A stretch of 64,000 bases of DNA from Clostridiales bacterium (GCA_004556925.1 SFFI01000006.1:70990-134989); one strand, 5' to 3'; positions 23,824 to 33,404 are shown, counted from the first letter of the stretch. Notes: generated by a model not told the origin, from the letters alone. Program-made: numbers and translations.

Positions 23824-26800
23824 CTAGCCCTCCTGCTTTTGCAGGTAGCGGACGGCGTTGGCGAAGAGGTCCTGGCAGGTCATGCCTGGGATATTCTGGA
23901 GGAGGCCCGGCCGGTAACGTTCGGAGTGGCCCATCTTGCCTAAGATACGGCCGTCCGGGGAGATAAGGCCCTCGATGGCATAGGCAGACCCGTTGGGGTT
24001 CCAGGGAGCGGTCTCCGCCAGGTCGCCTTGGTCGTCCACATACTGGAAGGCCACCTGACCAGCGGCAAAGAGGCGGTCGGCTTCTTCGGCTGAGACCATG
24101 AAGCGGCCCTCTCCGTGAGATACGGGAATTTGATGGATCTGTCCAGGCTTGAAGCCGGACAGCCAGGGAGACTTGGCCGGGTCGGTTGCCAGTCGGGTCC
24201 GTGCGATGCGGGAGACATGGCGGCCCTGCTGGTTGAAGAAGAGTGTGGGTGAGTCGGCTGTCTGCTGGGCGGGGTCGCCATAGGGCAGGAAGCCAGACTT
24301 GATGAGGGCTTGGAAGCCGTTGCAGATGCCGATGACGAGGCCGCCCCGGGCGACAAAGTCTTTGACAGCCTGGGTGACCTCGGGGACCTTGAGGAAGTTC
24401 ACGATGAACTTGGCGGACCCGTCGGGTTCATCACCAAAGGAGAAGCCGCCGGTAAAGGCGAGGATCTGGCTCTGCTTGAGGGCTTCCAGGAAGGCCTTCT
24501 GGTCGGCCGCGGCTAGGTCGGGCCGGAGGTTGCGGATTAGGAGAGTCTGACAAGTGGCGCCCGCTGCAGCGAAGGCTTCTTCCGTGTCGTATTCACAGTT
24601 ACCGCCCGGGAAGACGGGGAGGAGGACGCGGATTTCCTTGGGCTTGGCTGCTTGGCTAGGGCTGCCTGGCACGGACTCGGATTCGGATTCGGATTCGGAT
24701 TCCGTCTGGTGCTCAGCTTCTGTCTGGGCCTGCTGGGTCAGGTCTAAATGGGGGTCAGCCGGACCTGCACTGTGGGGCAAGCCTAGATCCTGAGCGTCAG
24801 GTTTTGCGCTGTGGGTCAGGTCTAAACCCTGGGCCGCCAGGTCTGCCCGAGAGGCCAGGTCTTGACTAGAGACAGCTGGGAAGATCTCGCCATAGGCTTC
24901 GCCCAGGGCGGCATCCAGCTCGCGGAAGTTGGTGAAGAGGCCTTCCCGCCAGGCGATCCCTTCTAAGTCCGCGTCGGTCTTGCCGAGGAGGAGGATCTCA
25001 GAGCCTGCCACCGCCTTTGGATCAGCGGTTAGTGGGCGGGAAGCGGCTAAGACCAAGCCGCCTTGGGGATTGGCCAAGAAGTCCAGGTTTGCTACTTCTG
25101 CTGCCTCCAGGCGGATGCCCACTTGGTTGCCCAGGCTCATCTTGGCCAGGGTCTCCACCAAGCCACCCGACCGCACGGGGCTGGCGGCCTTAATGACCCC
25201 TGCTTGGGCCAAACGGCCAAATTCGGCAAATTGGGTCTTGAGTTGGTCGTAGTTGGGCCGGCCACTGGCCAGGGGCCGGTGGGGGAGGTAGTAGAGGTAG
25301 AGGCTGTGGTCAGGGCCTGTGGGATAGGGCAGGGTGGCGGAGATGAGGTCCGCCTGGTCCAGGGTGGCAACGGCGAAGGTAACTAGAGTAGGTGGGACAT
25401 GGAGGTCTTCAAAGCTGCCGGACATGGAGTCTTTGCCACCGATTTGGGCCAGCTGGAAGGCTTCCTGGGCCTCTAGGCTACCGAGGACGGTCTGGAGGAC
25501 TTTCCCCCATTTCACGGGGTCTTGGTCCAGACGTTCAAAATAGTCTTGAATGGTTAAGAAGGCCTGGCGGTAGTCAGCTCCCGCCGCCACCAACTTGGCT
25601 AGGGCTTCTACCAGGCTGTAAGCCCCCATGAGATAGGGGGAGTCGTCGGCCAAGGCGGGCTGGTAGCCGTAGGACATGAGGGAGATAGTGGTTGAACCGC
25701 CTGTCAGAGGCAGGCTTTGGGCGGATACCGTCTCTTCGCTCTTTTGGTAGAGGCCCCCGTAGGGGAAGAGGGCGGTAGACCGGCCAATGCTGGAGTCGAA
25801 TTGCTCAACCAGGCCCTGCTGAGTCCCATGGTTGGCCTGGCTCAGCCAAGCCAAGAGGTCAGCCTTGTCGAGTTGGTCCAGACTCCGGGCCTGGTCGCCA
25901 TACTCCAGGGCCTGGTCCAGGTCGCGGATTTCCACCTTTTGCTGGCGCCTGGCCCCGTTGGTATCGAGGAAGTCACGGGAGAGGCCTAAGACTTCCTCGC
26001 CCTTATAGAACATATGCAGACGGCCATCTGCGGTAACTTCAGCAATTTCTGTAGCTTCCAGGTTTTCTTCTTCGGCGGCGGCCATAAACTTAGCGACATC
26101 CTGAGGATCCAAGAGGACGGCCATGCGTTCCTGGGATTCTGATACAGCGATTTCCAGCGGATTGAGGCCGGCATATTTGAGGGGGACCCGGTCTAGGTAA
26201 ATCCGGAGGCTGTCAGCCAGTTCGCCAACCGCCACGCAGACCCCGCCTGCGCCAAAGTCATTGCAGGCCCGGATTAAGGGGGCAATCTCCGGCTTGCGGA
26301 AGAGGCGTTGAATCTTGCGCTCATTGACCGGATTGCCTTTCTGGACCTCGGCTCCGGAAGTGGCCAGGGAGTCTTCATCGTGGGCCTTGGAAGAACCCGT
26401 TGCCCCGCCAATGCCATCTCGGCCCGTGCGGCCACCCAGCAAAATAATGCGGTCGCCTTCACGGGGCTTGCCCCGGTAGAGGTTTTCGGCTGGTACAGCG
26501 GCGACGACAGCGCCAAGCTCCATGCGTTTGGCGACATAGCCTGGGTGGTAGAATTCCCGCACGGCTGTTGTCGCTAGGCCGATTTGGTTGCCATAGGAAG
26601 AATAGCCCTTGGCCGCCCGGCGGGAGATCTCCCGCTGGGGCAGCTTGCCGGGTAGGGTGTCTTCTAAGGGGGTATTAATATCCCCTGCCCCGGAAATACG
26701 CAGGGCCTGGTAGACCCAGGACCGGCCGGAGAGGGGGTCGCGAATACAACCACCTAAGCAGGTAGCCGCTCCGCCGAAGGGTTCAATCTCGGTGGGGTGG

Positions 26801-27804
26801 TTGTGGGTCTCATTTTTGAACATGACATACCAGTCTTCAAGCTGGCCGGTCTGGAGGTTCTTGGCCTTGACCTTAATCGAGCAGGCGTTGATTTCGTCTG
26901 AGACTTCCACCGCACCTAAGAGGTCCCTCCGGCGCAGGTCCCGGCTCATGAGGGTAGCCATCTCCATGAGGGTGAGAGGCTTTTGCTCCCGGCCATTATC
27001 CTGGCGCAGCTGCTTATAGAGGTCTAAAGCCTGGTCAATTTCCTTGGCAAAGCGCTGGCTTTGATTGTCGATATCTAAGAGCTCTGTATTAAAGGTGGTA
27101 TGGCGGCAGTGGTCCGACCAGTAGGTGTCTAAGACCTTGATTTCCAGGGCGTTTGGCTCGCGTCCTAAAGATTGAAAATGGGTCTGTATGAGTTCCAGGT
27201 CCTCGAGAGACATGGCCAGACTGAGGTCGGCCAAAAAGCTTTGCAAGCCCGCTCGGTCTAAGGCCAAAAAGCCAGTGTAAACTTGGACGCTTGGGTCAGC
27301 GGTAGCTTTTTCCTCGCCAAAGGCAGGCTGGCCCGCCTGGTAGCGGTCTAGGACTTGGTCCAGCTTAAGCTCCCGGCATTCTACGGGATTGATCAGGTGC
27401 TGGCGCAAGCTAGCCTGGCCCTCTGCAGACAGGGTGTTGGTCACATAAAAGACAGCAGTTTTCAGCTGGACCGGCGTTTCTGGGAAAAAGAGGCGGAGGC
27501 ACTGCTCTGCGGCATCTCCTCTTTGATCGTATTGACCAGGCTGGTAGGTCACGCCTAGGACCGACTTGCCCTGACAAAATTCGCGCACTTGGTCAGCTTG
27601 CCAGACCTCATCCACCAGTTGGTCTGCCAGGACCCGCTGGGTCAAAACGTCCATCTCCGCCGGACTGCCCCCGCTTACAGCGTAGGCATTAAACAAGGCC
27701 AACTCTGTGACCTCCAGGTCGGGCAGCTCTTGCAGGGCTTGAAGCTGGGCTTCTTCACCTGCCCGGTAGGCGGCTTTTCTACGAATAAAAATCAAGTCTT
27801 GCAT
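23824..27804 (-). CDS. purL: Phosphoribosylformylglycinamidine synthase, large single-chain form
   Basis: The 1326-residue enzyme makes FGAM from FGAR, glutamine and ATP in purine synthesis. It has an N-terminal domain, a linker, a tandem synthetase core (HCRHTTFNTELLDIDN, NETHNHPTEIEPFGGAATCLGG, GGRTGRDGIGGATGSS) and a C-terminal class I glutamine amidotransferase (VFPGGNCEYDTEEAF; nucleophile in GICNGFQAL; later SHGEGRF). Between core and amidotransferase is a low-complexity insert with an SE repeat encoded by five 6-bp units (24674-24703). The ATG at 27804 follows GAGGT; the TTG at 27828 is a poorer choice. No other pur gene is adjacent. Confidence 0.96.
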   Translation of the reverse strand: MQDLIFIRRKAAYRAGEEAQLQALQELPDLEVTELALFNAYAVSGGSPAEMDVLTQRVLADQLVDEVWQADQVREFCQGKSVLGVTYQPGQYDQRGDAAEQCLRLFFPETPVQLKTAVFYVTNTLSAEGQASLRQHLINPVECRELKLDQVLDRYQAGQPAFGEEKATADPSVQVYTGFLALDRAGLQSFLADLSLAMSLEDLELIQTHFQSLGREPNALEIKVLDTYWSDHCRHTTFNTELLDIDNQSQRFAKEIDQALDLYKQLRQDNGREQKPLTLMEMATLMSRDLRRRDLLGAVEVSDEINACSIKVKAKNLQTGQLEDWYVMFKNETHNHPTEIEPFGGAATCLGGCIRDPLSGRSWVYQALRISGAGDINTPLEDTLPGKLPQREISRRAAKGYSSYGNQIGLATTAVREFYHPGYVAKRMELGAVVAAVPAENLYRGKPREGDRIILLGGRTGRDGIGGATGSSKAHDEDSLATSGAEVQKGNPVNERKIQRLFRKPEIAPLIRACNDFGAGGVCVAVGELADSLRIYLDRVPLKYAGLNPLEIAVSESQERMAVLLDPQDVAKFMAAAEEENLEATEIAEVTADGRLHMFYKGEEVLGLSRDFLDTNGARRQQKVEIRDLDQALEYGDQARSLDQLDKADLLAWLSQANHGTQQGLVEQFDSSIGRSTALFPYGGLYQKSEETVSAQSLPLTGGSTTISLMSYGYQPALADDSPYLMGAYSLVEALAKLVAAGADYRQAFLTIQDYFERLDQDPVKWGKVLQTVLGSLEAQEAFQLAQIGGKDSMSGSFEDLHVPPTLVTFAVATLDQADLISATLPYPTGPDHSLYLYYLPHRPLASGRPNYDQLKTQFAEFGRLAQAGVIKAASPVRSGGLVETLAKMSLGNQVGIRLEAAEVANLDFLANPQGGLVLAASRPLTADPKAVAGSEILLLGKTDADLEGIAWREGLFTNFRELDAALGEAYGEIFPAVSSQDLASRADLAAQGLDLTHSAKPDAQDLGLPHSAGPADPHLDLTQQAQTEAEHQTESESESESESVPGSPSQAAKPKEIRVLLPVFPGGNCEYDTEEAFAAAGATCQTLLIRNLRPDLAAADQKAFLEALKQSQILAFTGGFSFGDEPDGSAKFIVNFLKVPEVTQAVKDFVARGGLVIGICNGFQALIKSGFLPYGDPAQQTADSPTLFFNQQGRHVSRIARTRLATDPAKSPWLSGFKPGQIHQIPVSHGEGRFMVSAEEADRLFAAGQVAFQYVDDQGDLAETAPWNPNGSAYAIEGLISPDGRILGKMGHSERYRPGLLQNIPGMTCQDLFANAVRYLQKQEG

Positions 27805-27890
27805 CGGGACCTCACTCTCAAGTCTCAAGTCAGCAGGGGAAATCTGCCGCTCTTTTCCGTATCTTTATCTTCCTTGTGATCGCGTGATCG

Positions 27891-27953
27891 CTATCTTTAG
27901 CCTTGTCGCTACTTTTCTTTGTGTTTTCTATCTTTAGCCTTGTCGCTACTTTT
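27891..27953. repeat. 37-bp direct repeat upstream of purL
   Basis: CTATCTTTAGCCTTGTCGCT plus ACTTTT occurs at 27891-27916 and again at 27928-27953, separated by 11 bp. The region is pyrimidine-rich and carries no supported gene; a frame of 81 codons across it is compositionally a by-product. Confidence 0.8.
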
Positions 27954-28157
27954 GCTCTCTTCGCGACATTCGCGATTCTTGCGCTCCTTGCTCTATGCGT
28001 TCATTGCTTATCGCTTATAGCTTATCGCTCACTTCCTAGCGCATTTGGCTCTTTTATAGAACAAAAAGATAGTTTTATAAGCCTACCCATTATAGAGCAT
28101 TGCCTAGACCATTTCAGAGGTCATTTTAGAAGATGCAAGATTGTTTGAGAATTCGCT

Positions 28158-28687
28158 ATTGGCGGTATTTCCACAAAAATGCTTATTTGCCACCAACAAA
28201 CTCGCTAGGCAAGAATTTTCTATTGGTGGCATTTCCGTAAAAATGCCGTTTGCCACCAATGGTTGAGCCAAGCAAAGAAATAATATTGGTGGAAGAATCA
28301 CCTTTTGGCCATTAGCCGCCAATGCTCTTTGCCGCGGAAGAAAGGTGATTGGTGGCAAACTTAGAGAAATGCTCTTTAGCCACCAATAGTCGTACTTGCT
28401 CAGAATTTTCTGTTGGTGGGATTCCCGCAAAAATGCCTGTTTGCCACCAAAGGTTAAGTTAGTCAAAGAAATAATATTGGTGGCAGAATCACCATTTTGG
28501 CCATTAGCCGCCAATACTCTTTGCCGCGGAAGCAAGGTGATTGGTGGCAAACTTAGAGAAATACTCTTTAGCCACCAATAGTCGTACTTGCTAAAAATTT
28601 TCTATTGGTGGCATTTCCGCAATAATGCCGTTTGCCACCAATGGTTGAGCCAAGCAAAGAAGTAATGTTGGCGGCATTTCCGCTATT
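28158..28687. repeat. Palindrome array A2: nine tandem 63-64 bp units with higher-order repeat
   Basis: Left arms (ATTGGTGGC type) start at 28158, 28222, 28285, 28348, 28412, 28476, 28540, 28604 and 28667. Each is paired with a TTGCCACCAAT-type arm about 30 bp on. Interiors fall into three types that repeat in order (about 191 bp per cycle), so 28282-28401 is nearly copied at 28473-28592. Inner sequences are also self-complementary (GGCATTT/AAATGCC; AGAG/CTCT). The arms match array A1 some 27 kb away. It fills the gap between purL and the downstream-facing end of the Ugp operon. Confidence 0.92.
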
Positions 28688-28742
28688 CTATTTCCTGGCT
28701 CCAAGTTCCGGGCTCCAAGCCTGCAGAAGCCTAGAGAAGAGT

Positions 28743-30008
28743 CTACTTAGCCAGGGCATCACCGCTTTGGGCATCAAAGTAATGGATATGGGCGGTAAAG
28801 CAGGAGATTTGGACCAGATCGCCGGGTTTGAGGTCGGTGCGGTGGGGGGTGAGTACGGACAGTTTCTGAGCCCCGCTTTCTACAAAGATGAGGTCGTCGT
28901 CCCCCAGCATTTCTTGAAATTGAATTTTCCCTATCATGAGGGGGTGGATACCAACAACTTGGGTGCTCTCTTCGGAAACTAATGCAGAGCCCACAGTTTG
29001 CGGATAGTTTGCGCTATCTATAGCCTCCGTGCTCTCCTCGGAGGCAAGTGGAGTGCCCATAGTTAGAGAATGGTTTGAGCTACCTACAGCCTGGGTGCTC
29101 TCTTCGGAGGCGAGGGGCGGGCCCACAGCCTGGGGATCGTTGCCATTGCCCACAACTAGAGGATCACAGCCGCTGCCCATAGCCTGGTCAATTTTCTCTA
29201 ATAGGAGGTGTTCGGGACGAATGCCCAAGATTTGACTGCTCTCCAGTGGCAGCGTACCGGTGCTGGCCGCATCCGGGCGGAGGAAGTTCATTTCATGGTT
29301 ACCAATAAAGGAGGCAACAAAGAGGTTGGCGGGTTTTTCGTAGAGTTCTTGGGGTGGGCCGCTTTGGCGGATGACGCCTTGGTCCATGACGACAACGCGG
29401 GTGCCTAGGGTCATGGCTTCGATTTGGTCATGGGTGACGTAGATGAAGGTGGTTTTGAGCCGCTGGTAGAGGCGGGAGATTTCTTCCCGCATTTCTACCC
29501 GGAGCTTGGCGTCGAGGTTGGATAAGGGCTCATCCATGAGGAAGGCCTTGGGTTGACGGACGATGGCCCGACCCATGGCTACGCGCTGGCGTTGGCCGCC
29601 GGATAATTCTCCGGGTTTGCGCTGGAGGTAGTCGGCCAGGCCGAGGATTTCGGCGGCTTCTTCTACCTTGTCTTTGATGATGTCCTTCTTGACGCGGCGC
29701 ATTTTCAGGCTGAAGGCCATGTTGTCAAAGACGGTGAGGTGGGGGTAGAGAGCATAGTTTTGGAAAACCATGGCTAAGTCGCGGTCTTTGGCCTCAACAT
29801 CATTCATCACCCTTCCATCCATTTTCAGGCTACCAGAGCTAATCTTTTCCAGGCCGGCAATCATGCGCAGGAGGGTCGTTTTGCCACAGCCTGAGGGGCC
29901 GACCAGGACGAGAAATTCTTGGTCCTGAATGTCTAGGGAAAGGTCATGAATGGCGGTGAAGCCGTTGGGATATTGTTTTTTGACGTGGTCGAGACTAATG
30001 GTTGTCAT
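28743..30008 (-). CDS. UgpC/MsmK-type sugar-ABC ATPase with repeat insertion
   Basis: The 421-residue ATPase has Walker A GPSGCGKTT (37-45), signature LSGGQRQR, Walker B FLMDEPLSNLD, and an H-loop (YVTHDQ). A C-terminal MalK-type regulatory OB/TOBE domain follows. Inside that domain about 70 residues are inserted, built from three copies of a 22-residue unit (66-bp repeats starting at 28963, 29029 and 29095; core LASEEST). The usual family length is about 365. It lies directly behind the binding-protein gene and is a second ATPase for the Ugp-type operon, or a shared ATPase for other CUT1 sugar importers. Confidence 0.9.
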   Translation of the reverse strand: MTTISLDHVKKQYPNGFTAIHDLSLDIQDQEFLVLVGPSGCGKTTLLRMIAGLEKISSGSLKMDGRVMNDVEAKDRDLAMVFQNYALYPHLTVFDNMAFSLKMRRVKKDIIKDKVEEAAEILGLADYLQRKPGELSGGQRQRVAMGRAIVRQPKAFLMDEPLSNLDAKLRVEMREEISRLYQRLKTTFIYVTHDQIEAMTLGTRVVVMDQGVIRQSGPPQELYEKPANLFVASFIGNHEMNFLRPDAASTGTLPLESSQILGIRPEHLLLEKIDQAMGSGCDPLVVGNGNDPQAVGPPLASEESTQAVGSSNHSLTMGTPLASEESTEAIDSANYPQTVGSALVSEESTQVVGIHPLMIGKIQFQEMLGDDDLIFVESGAQKLSVLTPHRTDLKPGDLVQISCFTAHIHYFDAQSGDALAK

Positions 30009-30048
30009 GGGTCTTCCTTCATATCAACATATCGTTTTACAAAATGTC

Positions 30049-30072
30049 CCCCCGTGGGCCAGCCCACGGGGG
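30049..30072 (-). terminator. GC-rich hairpin between ugpB and the second ATPase
   Basis: CCCCCGTGGG (30049-30058) pairs perfectly with CCCACGGGGG (30063-30072). On the minus strand only ACATTTTG follows, so it may be a weak terminator or an mRNA-processing/stability hairpin protecting the binding-protein message. Confidence 0.55.
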
Positions 30073-30083
30073 TAAGCTCACAA

Positions 30084-31409
30084 TTATTCGTTAATCATGT
30101 TGTATTCGTCGATGGCCTTGTTGATTTTTTCAGCCATGGTCTTTACGACTTCTTCAGGATCCAGGTCCTTGTTCAGCATGTTCTCAATTTCACCTTCGAT
30201 GATCTGACGGGCTTCGGGGAAGACGGAGATCAGGGCGCCTTGAGATTCGGGGCTGGAGTCATGTAGCTGGTCGATGGCAGTCATGAATTGGGGGAATTGC
30301 TCAATATTTTCTTTGAAGGTGTCTTCGTCATGGGCTTTAACGGTGATGGGGAAGTAGCCGGTTTGGGCGTTCCAGTAGGCCTGGGATGCGGGGCTGATCA
30401 TAAAGGTAATAAAGTCCCAAACGGCTTCTTCTTTGGCTTCGTCTTCGTTATTGAGAGCCCAGAGAGAGGCACCGCCGATAGATACGCCGCCGTCGGTTTC
30501 ATCGGTCACGCTGGGGAGGTAAGCTGTGCCCACCTGGAAACGGTTATCAACGTTTTCGAGGATCTCTTTGAGGGAGGCAGTGGAACCGATGGTGAAGGCA
30601 GATTTGCCAGCAACAAAGTCAGCCAGACCGGCGTCTACACGGCCTACAACAGGGGCGTAGCCTTGATCATGCAGGTCTTTCCAAGCCTTGAGGATATTGA
30701 GGGCGCCTTCGTTCTCATCAAAAACAACCTTGGTCGCCTTGTCTTCACGGCCGTTGCCGTTGTCAACATAGGGCAGGCCTTGTTTGCAGAGGAATTGCTC
30801 GAAGAACCAGCCGTAGATGGAGAGGGAGATGGGTTCACCTGCGCCACCCTTGTCCATGAGGTCTTCAGCCATTTCAGCGATTTCGGCAAAGGACTTGGGT
30901 GCTTCTTTAATCCCGGCCTTGTCCAGCATGTCTTGGTTGTAGTAGAGGATAGGGGTGGAGGAGTTGAAAGGCATAGAGTAGAGCTTGTCGTCGACGGTGT
31001 AATAGGCGGCGATGTTGGGCTCGATTTGCGTGACATCGTAGTCGTAGCGGTCAATGAGGTCCTGCATGGGGATAACCCAGCCGGAGTCGATCATGAAGCG
31101 GGTTCCGATGTCATAAACCTGGACCAGGTCAGCAGCCATATTGCCGATAGAGGCGGATTTCAGTTTGTTGATTGCGTCATCATAGGAGCCTTGGAATTCT
31201 GTGGTGACGTGGATGTTCTTGTCATTTTCTTCGTTGTATTTATTGACGAGATAATCAATCGCTTCGCCGTTGACGCCGCCCATGGAGTGCCAGAAGACGA
31301 TTTCGGTTTTTTCTTCTTCTGCTGCTACAGGGGCCATGCCGTTGCAGAGGGAGAGGGCCAGCACAAGCACGAGGGCTGCGCTGAGGAGGGAGAGAAATTT
31401 GTTTTTCAT
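30084..31409 (-). CDS. ugpB: UgpB-like extracellular solute-binding protein
   Basis: The 441-residue protein is similar in many blocks to E. coli UgpB: FWHSMGG near the mature N-terminus, QVYDIGT, PFNSSTPILYYNQDMLDKAG, VGRVDAG, GGASLWAL, and TGYFPIT. UgpB captures sn-glycerol-3-phosphate or its diesters. The signal peptide (MKNKFLSLLSAALVLVLALS) lacks a good lipobox: the only cysteine context is LSLCNG, and an AxA-type site (PVAA) follows. So it may be released or wall-associated rather than lipid-anchored. AGGAAG precedes the start. Glycerophosphate is the likeliest substrate, a sugar possible. Confidence 0.85.
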   Translation of the reverse strand: MKNKFLSLLSAALVLVLALSLCNGMAPVAAEEEKTEIVFWHSMGGVNGEAIDYLVNKYNEENDKNIHVTTEFQGSYDDAINKLKSASIGNMAADLVQVYDIGTRFMIDSGWVIPMQDLIDRYDYDVTQIEPNIAAYYTVDDKLYSMPFNSSTPILYYNQDMLDKAGIKEAPKSFAEIAEMAEDLMDKGGAGEPISLSIYGWFFEQFLCKQGLPYVDNGNGREDKATKVVFDENEGALNILKAWKDLHDQGYAPVVGRVDAGLADFVAGKSAFTIGSTASLKEILENVDNRFQVGTAYLPSVTDETDGGVSIGGASLWALNNEDEAKEEAVWDFITFMISPASQAYWNAQTGYFPITVKAHDEDTFKENIEQFPQFMTAIDQLHDSSPESQGALISVFPEARQIIEGEIENMLNKDLDPEEVVKTMAEKINKAIDEYNMINE

Positions 31410-31510
31410 AAGATCTTCCTTTCAGTTCTGGTTTTTCTCTGTTGTTCTTTTTGAGAGTTTTGTTTTATGTCAAGCGCTGTGAGCGCGTAACACCTTATGT
31501 AGGTCACTTT

Positions 31511-31640
31511 CAACTGCTTTTAGCTCCTTGCAACTGCTTGCAACTACTTTCAATTACTTGCAGCTGTTTCACCGCTTCTAGCCGCTTTCAACTACTGGTA
31601 GCCATTTGCAACCGCACGCAAACACTCGCAGCCGCTTGGG
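31511..31640. repeat. Phased decamer array (CAACTRCTTG type)
   Basis: About thirteen degenerate 10-bp units (CAACTGCTTT, CAACTGCTTG, CAACTACTTT, CAATTACTTG and later variants such as CAACCGCACG) follow one another with one small phase slip in the spacer between ugpE and ugpB. No gene is present in this gap. Confidence 0.75.
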
Positions 31641-31645
31641 GCTGG

Positions 31646-32503
31646 CTAACCCTTAACCGCCCCGGAGAACATGCCCTTGATCAGCTGCTTCTGCCCCAGG
31701 ATGAAAATGGAGAGGGAGGGAAGGATGATCAGGACAACCCCGGCAATCATCATGGTGAGGGATTTAGAGTCCACACTGTCCAGCATGCTGATGCCGATTT
31801 GCACGGTCCGCATATTTTCCGAGCTGGTCACCAGGAGGGGCCACATAAACATGTTCCAGGCATTGATAAAGGTGTAGACCGCCATAGCCCCAATCGCTGG
31901 CTTGGTGAGGGGAAGGAGAATGGTGATAATGAAGCGGAGGTTGCTGCAGCCGTCCATACGGGCGGCTTCGTATAAAGACCGGGGGAAGCTCTGGTAAAAC
32001 TGGCGGAAGAGGAAGATCCCCATGGCAGAGGTGAGGTAGGGCACAATCAGGACCTTGTAACTTTCCAGCCATTGCCAGGCGCTTACGGTCAAGTAATTGG
32101 AAATGATCGTGGCCTCGCCCGGAATCATCATGGTGGCCATAATCAGCATAAAGAGGACATCTTTACCCTGGAAATCCAGGAAGGAAAAGGCAAAGGCCGC
32201 CAGGGAGCAGGAGATAATCTGTCCGCCTGTAATAGCCAGGGAAACCATAAAAGAGTTCAGAATAAAGCGGCCCAGGGGCATCTTGGAAAGGGCAGCGTTG
32301 AAGTTTTCCAGGGTAGGATTGTGCGGCAGGAGGTTGAGGTCCATGTTAAACAGCTCACTGGAGGGCATGAAGGCAATGGACACCGCATACAACAAGGGGA
32401 AGAGCATGATAAAGCCACAGATCAGATTCACGATAATGAGGGGCAGTTTATACGAGGCGGGCTGCTTGAGGACTTGGGGAGATTTTTCTTTAGACAGGGA
32501 CAT
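31646..32503 (-). CDS. ugpE: UgpE/MalG-type ABC permease
   Basis: The 285-residue inner-membrane subunit has six hydrophobic segments starting with LIIVNLICGFIMLFPLLYAV. The cytoplasmic EAA loop is seen in SLYEAARMDGCSNLRFIITILLPLTKP. It belongs to the CUT1 group and would form the channel with the UgpA-like partner encoded just upstream. AGGAG precedes the start, 24 bp after the upstream stop. Confidence 0.9.
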   Translation of the reverse strand: MSLSKEKSPQVLKQPASYKLPLIIVNLICGFIMLFPLLYAVSIAFMPSSELFNMDLNLLPHNPTLENFNAALSKMPLGRFILNSFMVSLAITGGQIISCSLAAFAFSFLDFQGKDVLFMLIMATMMIPGEATIISNYLTVSAWQWLESYKVLIVPYLTSAMGIFLFRQFYQSFPRSLYEAARMDGCSNLRFIITILLPLTKPAIGAMAVYTFINAWNMFMWPLLVTSSENMRTVQIGISMLDSVDSKSLTMMIAGVVLIILPSLSIFILGQKQLIKGMFSGAVKG

Positions 32504-32527
32504 GGGAAACTCCTAAGGCACAGGGCA

Positions 32528-33388
32528 TTAGCGCTGGATGCTGGTCTTCTTTTCCGACCGGAACATCAGCAGGGTCAGCAGGAAAATAATGAAGAAGAGG
32601 ATGACAGATTCCGTGGCGGCGGTGCCAAAACGGAAGTTGAAGAAGGCGTTGCGGTAGATGGAGAAGACGATAAGGTTGGTGCTTTCTCCAGGCCCCCCGG
32701 AGGTCAGGATTTTGACCTGGCCAAAGGATTGGAAGGCCAGAATAATGTTGACTACTAGGGTGTAGAAAAGAATGGGGCGCAAGCTGGGCAGGGTGATGCG
32801 AAAGAGCTTCTGCCACTCGTTGGCACCGTCCACAGAGGCCCTCTCATAGAGGCTTTCATCTATGGCAGTGAGGCCGGCAGAAAAGTAGAGAAAATTAATG
32901 CCCGAGTTGAGCCAGGCGGTGAGTAAGGCCACGCTGACCAGGGCATATTTGGGGTCTTGGATCCAGGCGATATTCACCCCCAAGAGCTTGTTGACGATGC
33001 CTACGGTGGGGTCCAGCATGAGGCGGAAAATCATGGCTGCCGAGGCAGAGGCTATGGACATGGGCAGGGCATAGGCGGTGGAGAAAAAGCGGATGCCGGG
33101 GAAGGCCTTTTGACACAGGAGGGCATTGATCAAGCCCATCAACATGCTGACGGCCACCACAATCAGGACAAAAATCAGGGTGACCTTGAGACTGTTGTGG
33201 AAGGATGGCGATTGTAAAACCTCGCGGTAATTATCTAATCCCACATAGAGCTTGGCCTGACCTAAATTATTGGTTTTATAAAGGCTGAGATAGATCGTCT
33301 TAAAAAAGGGATAAAAAAGGAAGACGACGAAAATAGCTAGACTGGGTACGACAAAGAAGTAAGGAGAGATTTTTTTCCAAGCTTTCAT
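32528..33388 (-). CDS. ugpA: UgpA/MalF-type ABC permease
   Basis: The 286-residue permease has six hydrophobic segments and an EAA loop (SLYERASVDGANEWQKLFRITLPSLRP). I chose the ATG at 33388 (MKAWKKISPYFFVVPSLAIF), 16 bp after the ATPase stop. A longer frame to 33478 would overlap the upstream gene and add 30 non-family residues. No strong ribosome binding site is visible, so translation may depend on coupling. With UgpE it forms the membrane pore of the importer. Confidence 0.88.
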   Translation of the reverse strand: MKAWKKISPYFFVVPSLAIFVVFLFYPFFKTIYLSLYKTNNLGQAKLYVGLDNYREVLQSPSFHNSLKVTLIFVLIVVAVSMLMGLINALLCQKAFPGIRFFSTAYALPMSIASASAAMIFRLMLDPTVGIVNKLLGVNIAWIQDPKYALVSVALLTAWLNSGINFLYFSAGLTAIDESLYERASVDGANEWQKLFRITLPSLRPILFYTLVVNIILAFQSFGQVKILTSGGPGESTNLIVFSIYRNAFFNFRFGTAATESVILFFIIFLLTLLMFRSEKKTSIQR

Positions 33389-33404
33389 AGCGGTCGCTTG
33401 CTTT

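Noticed and set aside
27903..28148. 81-codon hydrophobic frame between purL and array A2
   Set aside because: Arises from a pyrimidine-rich direct repeat; no ribosome binding site and no recognisable signal or helix pattern beyond composition.
28158..28687. CRISPR array
   Set aside because: Repeated parts are inverted arms rather than identical direct repeats, the intervening sequences are themselves repeated (three types), and no cas genes are near. The same holds for the arrays at 674, 38096 and 48116.
30288..31454. Plus-strand frame of 388 codons opposite ugpB
   Set aside because: Overlaps a binding protein with many UgpB-specific motifs; the antisense translation has no motif and no ribosome binding site.
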